Shown here in pieces: positions 59,316 through 64,000 of a DNA stretch of 64,000 nucleotides. A model generated the notes under the pieces. The model did not search any database and was not told the DNA's origin. It was given only the letters and a program-made list of their open reading frames with translations. Both the position numbers and the translations under genes were made by a program. Position 1 is the first letter of the stretch. Each line of letters begins with the position of its first letter. Source of the stretch: CAVQRC01 sp963715045 (GTDB lineage Bacteria > Planctomycetota > Planctomycetia > Pirellulales > Lacipirellulaceae); the NCBI GenBank assembly GCA_963715045.1, contig CAVQRC010000026.1, positions 226,207 to 290,206 of the forward strand, read 5' to 3'.

Positions 59316-62300
59316 ATGGCGACACGTCTCAATACTGCTGCGCCGGTTTCAACGAGTCCGAACCATCGCGAACCGGAAGCGGAAAAGCCCGTGTTCCGCG
59401 GACCGATGCGGATGACCCCCAGTTTCTGTCCTGCGGACGTCGACGTCTTCGATACGGTCGAATGGGATCAACGGACCGCGCAGATCAAAGGGGAGAACGG
59501 CGAGTTGCTGTTTGAGCAGAGCGACTGTGAGATTCCCAGTACGTGGAGCCAGTTGGCCACGAATGTGGTCGTCAGCAAGTATTTCTACGGTGAGGTCGAC
59601 ACGCCCGAACGCGAAACCAGCGTTCGCAAACTCGTGCACCGAGTCGCCCGGACCATCGCCGACTGGGGCATCCAGGACGGCTACTTCGCCTCGGCGGAAG
59701 ACGGCGAAACGTTCTATCGCGACCTCGCCTGGTTATGCCTCCATCAGCATGGAGCGTTCAACTCGCCCGTCTGGTTCAACGTCGGTCTGTATCACCAGTA
59801 CGGTGTTGAAGGCGACAAGTGCAACTGGCGGTGGGACCCCACGACCGAAGACGTCATTCAGCCCGACAACCCCTACGAGTATCCCCAGGGTTCGGCCTGC
59901 TTCATCCAGCACGTCGAAGACAACATGGAAGACATCATGCGGCTCGCGACCAGCGAGGCGATGCTCTTCAAGTTCGGTTCGGGCACCGGCAGCGATCTTT
60001 CCACGCTCCGCAGTCACCGCGAAAAACTCTCCGGCGGTGGACGGCCTTCGGGGCCGCTCTCGTTCATGCGCGTCTACGATCAGATCGCGGCGGTCGTCAA
60101 GAGCGGCGGCAAGACGCGGCGGGCAGCCAAGATGCAGTCTCTCAAGGTCTGGCACCCGGACATCATGGAATTCATCGAATGCAAGTGGAAGGAAGAGCAG
60201 AAGGCGCGGTGCCTCATCGAGAAGGGAGGCTACGAGTCGAACTTCAATGGCGAAGCCTACAGCTCGATCATGTTTCAGAATGCGAACCTCTCGGTCCGCG
60301 TGACCGACGAGTTCATGCAGGCCGTCGACGACGACGACGTCTGGCAGACCCGCTGGGTGACCGATGGCAACACGCCGGGCCCGGAGTTTCCCGCCAGACA
60401 GATCGTCAACCGGATGGCCGAGTGCGCCTGGCACTGCGGCGACCCGGGCGTGCAGTACGACACCACGATCAATCGCTGGCATACGTGTCCCAACAGCGGT
60501 CGGATCAATGCCAGTAATCCGTGCAGCGAGTACATGTTCCTCGACGACACGGCGTGTAACCTCTCGAGCATCAATCTCATGAAGTTCCGCCGCGACGATG
60601 GCCAGTTCGACGTCGAACGATTCCAGGCCGCCTGCCGCGTGTTCTTCATCGCCCAGGAGATCCTCGTCGACCACGCGAGCTATCCCACTCCGGATATCGC
60701 CCGCAACAGTCACCTGTTTCGTCCTCTCGGTCTCGGCTACTCGAACCTCGGTAGCCTGCTGATGACCAGCGGCGTCCCCTACGACTCACACGCCGCCCGC
60801 GGGATCTGCGGTGCATTAACCGCCCTGCTGCATGGAGCCGCCAACCTGGCCAGCGCCGAGCTCGCCGCCGCGGTCGGCCCGTTCGCGGAATTCGAAGCCA
60901 ACCGCGAGCCGATGCTCCGCGTCATGAAGATGCATCGCGACAAGGTCGAGGACATCGACTCCGCCTGCCCGGTCGATCTCAAGGCGGCCGCGGCAGAGGT
61001 CTGGGAGCGGGTCCTCGCCGCGGGAGATGCCCACGGCTTCCGCAATGCCCAGGCCACCGTCCTCGCCCCGACCGGTACGATCAGCTTCCTGATGGATTGC
61101 GACACGACCGGCATCGAGCCCGACATCGCGCTCGTCAAGTACAAGCAGCTGGCCGGCGGCGGGATGCTCAAGATCGTCAATCGCACGGTCGGACTCGCCC
61201 TCAAGACGCTCGGTTACAACGAGACCCAGGTCCTGGCCATCATCGAATACATCGATCAGGAAGATACGATCGAAGGGGCGCCGCACATCAAGGACGAACA
61301 CCTGGCCGTCTTCGACTGTGCGTTCACCCCTCGCGGCGGCGAGCGTTCCATCCACTGGAAGGCCCACGTCACGATGATGGCCGCGGCCCAGCCGTTTCTC
61401 TCCGGGGCCATCTCTAAGACCGTCAACATGCCCCGCGACACGACGCCCGAGGATATCGCCGGGGCCTACACCGACGGTTGGCGGCTGGGCCTCAAGGCCC
61501 TCGCGATCTACCGCGACGGCTCCAAGGAAAGCCAGCCGCTTGTCGACGTCGACCGAAGCCGATAAGGCCAAGGACAAGGAAACCGCCCGCCCCCGCCGTG
61601 AGCGACTTCCAGACACCCGTCGCTCGGTGACCCATAAGTTCAGCGTGGCAGGTCACGAGGGCTACCTTACGATTGGCCTCTACGACGACGGCCGACCCGG
61701 CGAAGTCTTTATCACGATGGCCAAGGAAGGCAGCACCGTCGGCGGTCTGATGGACTGCTTCGGGACCGCCATTTCGATGAGCCTCCAATACGGCGTGCCG
61801 CTCGAGGTCCTCGTCAACAAGTTCTCGCACACCCGCTTCGAGCCCATGGGGCATACGAAGAATCCCGATGTGCGGATCGCCAAGAGCATCGTCGACTACA
61901 TCTTCCGCTGGCTCGGGATCACGTTCCTGCCTGGCTACCGTGAGGCCAACCTCGGTCTGCCGTCGGCCGACTCGGCTGAGGCCAGCGGAATCGATTCCGT
62001 CGCGATCGATACGGCCAGCGAGCTTCCGCCGCCCAGCGAACCCCTGCGTACCCAGGTCGCAGCGAAGTTCGCCACTCCGCCTGTGGGCACCTCGCCGCTC
62101 GCCGAGCGGAACGGCCATTCGCCCTTGCAGAACGGCAAGGCGTCCGAGGCAATGCTCGAGCGGGCCGGTGCCGCGATGGGTGCCGAAACGGCTGCGTCGG
62201 GCGGCGGCCGTACCGAGCAGTTCGCGTCGTTTCAATCCGATGCCCCCAGTTGCGACAATTGCGGCGCGATCACGGTCCGCAACGGCAACTGCTATCTCTG

Positions 62301-62334
62301 CCACAACTGCGGCAACAGCATGGGCTGCTCGTAA
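59316..62334 (+). CDS. nrdJ: Adenosylcobalamin-dependent (class II) ribonucleoside-diphosphate reductase, frameshifted
   Basis: ATG 59316 lies 11 bases after AAGGAG. Catalytic features: the thiyl cysteine and partners in SNPCSEYMFLDDTACNLSS (N-x-C-x-E), the redox cysteine pair completed by QGSACFIQHVED, and the late blocks APTGTISFLMDCDTTGIEPD and KTVNMPRDTTPEDI. At 61540-61541 the frame ends in PLVDVDRSR; deleting one T gives QPLSTSTEADKAKDKE and continues to the C-terminal zinc-ribbon-like tail CDNCG...CYLCHNCGNSMGCS, whose CxxC is expected to re-reduce the active site. The repaired length is about 1005 residues, normal for NrdJ with C-terminal extension. It converts NDPs to dNDPs with B12, needing no oxygen. 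Upstream are candidate NrdR boxes. Confidence 0.93.
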
Positions 62335-62400
62335 GGGATGCCATGAGGTCACGCGCTGCCGAGCGCGGTAGCCAGTTGCCGTAGCAGAACATGGCGATCA

Positions 62401-62426
62401 GAGCGGCGGCCACACGGCCGTCGCTC
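62401..62426 (+). terminator. Hairpin downstream of nrdJ (possible terminator)
   Basis: GAGCGGCGGCC pairs with GGCCGTCGCTC (10 of 11) around a four-base loop, 67 bp after the nrdJ stop. The same hairpin is repeated at 63809-63834. There is no T-run, so it may be a REP-like or mRNA-stabilising structure rather than a terminator. Confidence 0.45.
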
Positions 62427-62583
62427 GCTCGCCAGCAGGATCAGATCCGGGATTCGGGTTGTAGTCCGCATCGGATCACGTGATGGCTGTTATCGCGTCC
62501 GCAAAAGCAACTCGCCCACTGGCCGCATCCGACGGCCGTTTGGGTTCTGCAGGAGAGTCTAACCGGAGAAACGATGACGGTCG

Positions 62584-62907
62584 TTAGAGAAACTCGACTC
62601 TGCCCGTTAATTCCTTCTCGCTCATGCAATCGTGCATCAGACAAAGATGGCGAACGATGTGACCGATAGAGCGGGATTCGTGCCGCAGGCAATAAGCGAT
62701 GCCCGAGTGTTCCACGCCATCGGCGTGGAGCTTGAGGAAATCGTCATCCTGAGTAAACAGCACTCGGCTTTCCATAGCGCGAAGGAAAGTTGCTCCTCGT
62801 CGGTGGCACCCGTCAGATGCATTCGGTACTTGTCGTTGAATATCTCTCCGCGAGACGTAGCCCCGGGCGATGGCGTGGTCTGCTGACTCATCCAGATGAA
62901 ATCGCAT
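62584..62907 (-). pseudogene. Decayed DUF5615 (PIN-like) toxin gene
   Basis: From the ATG complementary to 62905-62907: MRFHLDESADHAIARG, the typical DUF5615 start, then the frame is lost. HLTGATDEEQLSFA is readable in a second frame and RVLFTQDDDFLKLHADG again in the first, with an intermediate piece (LRLAERYSTTSTE) in the third, so at least three indels separate the parts. DUF5615 proteins are PIN-fold toxins usually paired with an upstream DUF433 antitoxin. Here conserved aspartates survive (LDES, TQDDDF) but no continuous frame does. Unlike the single-base breaks elsewhere, the number of lesions indicates real decay. Confidence 0.6.
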
Positions 62908-62929
62908 TGGAGGCGTCCCGAGCCTTCGT

Positions 62930-63125
62930 TCTGTTCCGGTTCCGGCCCGGCTCTACGGCATCAAGGCTACGAATTCATCGTGCGCGGCGGATTCATCGAT
63001 CTGTTCGCCATTCTTCTCGATCTGATGGGCGAGGTCCTGCACCTGAGCAGTCTGATCCAGCAACGGTTTCCTCCGATGTACAAGAATACGCATGCCCGTG
63101 ATCGCGAACCCGCACCGCATCCGTA
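62930..63125 (-). pseudogene. Possible decayed DUF433 antitoxin fragment
   Basis: Immediately upstream of the DUF5615 remnant, one frame reads RCGFAITGMRILVHRRKPLL then DLAHQIEKNGEQIDESAA and stops at VALMP. CG-x-AITGMRILVH resembles the DUF433 block GGRPxIxGTRILV, and NGEQIDESAAHDEFVA its acidic C-terminal helix. The central part does not align, so it is partial or rearranged. The gene order matches known DUF433-DUF5615 modules. Recognition by eye only. Confidence 0.4.
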
Positions 63126-63129
63126 ATGT

Positions 63130-63640
63130 CGGCGTCCTCGCGGCGGTCTGCGGACCTCTACATATCGGCTGTCGTTTCTCCGGTAACGAGATGCCGAAGA
63201 AATGCAGACGTTTTCGTCAAGGCTCACAATGTGATGCCTATGTGCAAATGTCTCTCTGTAACACTCCAGGCAGGAGCCCGGCGTCCATGTTGGATGCAGA
63301 GCGCATGTGTCATCATCTGGTAATTTAAGAAGCCCAGACCTCGGAGCAGGCCATGTCGGGCTGCCAGCTGCTGCATCTGTCCTGATCCAGTCCTTGCAGT
63401 CATAATGATTCCTGCCCGGAGAGCGGGTCGTCCCAGGAGGAAGGCCCAGCGACACACGTCGATGCAGTAGTTAACCCCAGCCACCGTAATCAACAGGATT
63501 CCAGGATGCGTAACCGAATACAAGCCCTCCAGTCGTAGAATTTCAGGAATCCCAACTAAAATAGTAATCATCTATCTATTCATTACACAAGCCCAGCTGT
63601 CGGCATATCTAACAGGAAGATAGACAGGACGCTTGAGTGT
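63130..63640. other. Segment of lower GC without recognisable genes
   Basis: About 510 bp visibly less GC-rich than the rest of the window. Short frames occur on both strands (for example 63224-63571 minus, with a hydrophobic stretch), but none has family motifs or a ribosome site. It lies between the toxin-antitoxin remnants and the duplicated nrdJ tail. Confidence 0.35.
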
Positions 63641-63648
63641 AAGTACAC

Positions 63649-63744
63649 ATGTCCCCGTGTCCCCGCCCGTGTAGCACCACCATCCACAACAGCAGGAACT
63701 GTTATCTCTGCCACAACTGCGGCAACAGCATGGGCTGCTCGTAA
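63649..63744 (+). pseudogene. Duplicated nrdJ C-terminal tail (31-codon open frame)
   Basis: ATG 63649 to TAA 63744 encodes MSPCPRPCSTTIHNSRNCYL followed by CHNCGNSMGCS. The last 15 residues are identical to the end of NrdJ and the preceding part is a diverged version of CDNCGAITVRNG. The similarity continues about 95 bp beyond the stop. It is a relic of a second nrdJ 3' end, though the cysteine spacing CPRPC and CYLCHNC would still allow a tiny zinc knuckle. Confidence 0.7.
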
Positions 63745-63756
63745 CTCGGCCCTGAG

Positions 63757-63834
63757 GGTCACGCTTTGCCGAGCGTGACCTCGGCCTCCAAGGTCGCCTT
63801 CGCGATCAGAGCGGCGGCCAAGCGGCCGTCGCTC
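63757..63834 (+). repeat. Two hairpins in the duplicated nrdJ downstream region
   Basis: A perfect stem GGTCACGCT/AGCGTGACC (63757-63780) is followed by GAGCGGCGGCC/GGCCG(T)CGCTC (63809-63834). The second matches the hairpin at 62401-62426, and a degraded form of the first is present near 62347-62373. Confidence 0.6.
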
Positions 63835-63952
63835 ACTCGCTAGCCATTGGTATCTACACAACTTCAAAGGGAGAGCGTCCTCACAAATGATTTAGAGTTT
63901 TCCTATGTCGACGTCGGTTGCCTCGAGGATATCCGTCAAAGAAAGCAGGACC

Positions 63953-64000
63953 ATGAATCCTGCCAACAAGGCGGGAGGCGTTGATTCGACGCCGTATTTC
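63953..64000 (+). CDS. Start of an unidentified gene, running off the right edge
   Basis: AGGA precedes ATG 63953, and the frame MNPANKAGGVDSTPYF is open to the window end; an in-frame ATG at 63905 would add 16 residues. Only 16 codons are visible, so no function can be given and the call is tentative. Confidence 0.3.
   Translation, partial: MNPANKAGGVDSTPYF

Noticed and set aside
12058..61541. Programmed +1 ribosomal frameshifting as explanation of the frame breaks
   Set aside because: No common slippery sequence, stop-codon context or downstream structure; affected genes are unrelated and include universal ones not known to be recoded.

Overview
The window looks like a chromosomal piece of a planctomycete, probably near the Pirellulales. 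The evidence is the protein repertoire: secreted proteins with an LEP/LED-R-ML type N-terminal motif and dockerin-like GDxxxDGxVDxxDFLxWQ repeats, PEP-CTERM tails, a DUF1559 pseudopilin-like protein, a BBP7 outer-membrane protein, a YTV-repeat wall protein, ECF sigma factor/Ser-Thr kinase pairs, a Minf_1886-family protein and a B12-dependent ribonucleotide reductase. No rRNA, tRNA, insertion sequence or CRISPR array was recognised.

Layout. 1-9.8 kb: a large secreted dockerin/RTX-like protein running off the left edge, an ECF sigma factor with a TPR kinase, a DUF1559 protein and a PEP-CTERM protein. 9.8-13.7 kb: a minus-strand sugar operon (cupin/PMI-like, sugar isomerase/epimerase, Gfo/Idh/MocA oxidoreductase). 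13.9-17.6 kb: a second sigma factor/kinase pair. 18-28.5 kb: tandem-trypsin secreted protease, MDR oxidoreductase, cardiolipin synthase, penicillin acylase-like amidase, matrixin-like protease, site-2 protease. 28.9-33.9 kb: a co-directional run of RicT-like PSP1, Minf_1886, a small membrane protein and two MoeA paralogues, the second fused to a molybdate-binding-like domain. 34-41.6 kb: altronate dehydratase family, BBP7 and an SdrD/DUF11 surface protein. 41.7-43.9 kb: a three-gene accessory cassette between two strong intrinsic terminators (papain-like peptidase, small conserved protein, ABC ATPase-GNAT fusion). 44-50.6 kb: hemolysin III, YTV protein, HEAT-repeat protein, lipoate ligase family, HD-GYP, Nudix. 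50.9-56.7 kb: hibernation factor, PtsN, HPr, Enzyme I, RNase E/G, ribosomal protein L21. 56.8-64 kb: PQQ-like membrane protein, nrdJ with candidate NrdR boxes, then a degraded area holding a second copy of the nrdJ 3' end and remnants of a toxin-antitoxin-like pair.

A theme of the window is that ten genes, including the presumably essential rplU and nrdJ, change frame at eleven single-base positions, ten of them apparent one-base gains. Repairing each restores a normal family member. This looks more like residual insertion errors in the underlying assembly than biology, so such genes are given here as single loci with the break noted.

Functionally the window mixes housekeeping (translation, dNTP synthesis, phospholipid, molybdenum cofactor, lipoylation), phosphorelay-type regulation by an incomplete PTS without visible membrane permease, and a large share of secreted or surface proteins typical of planctomycetes.
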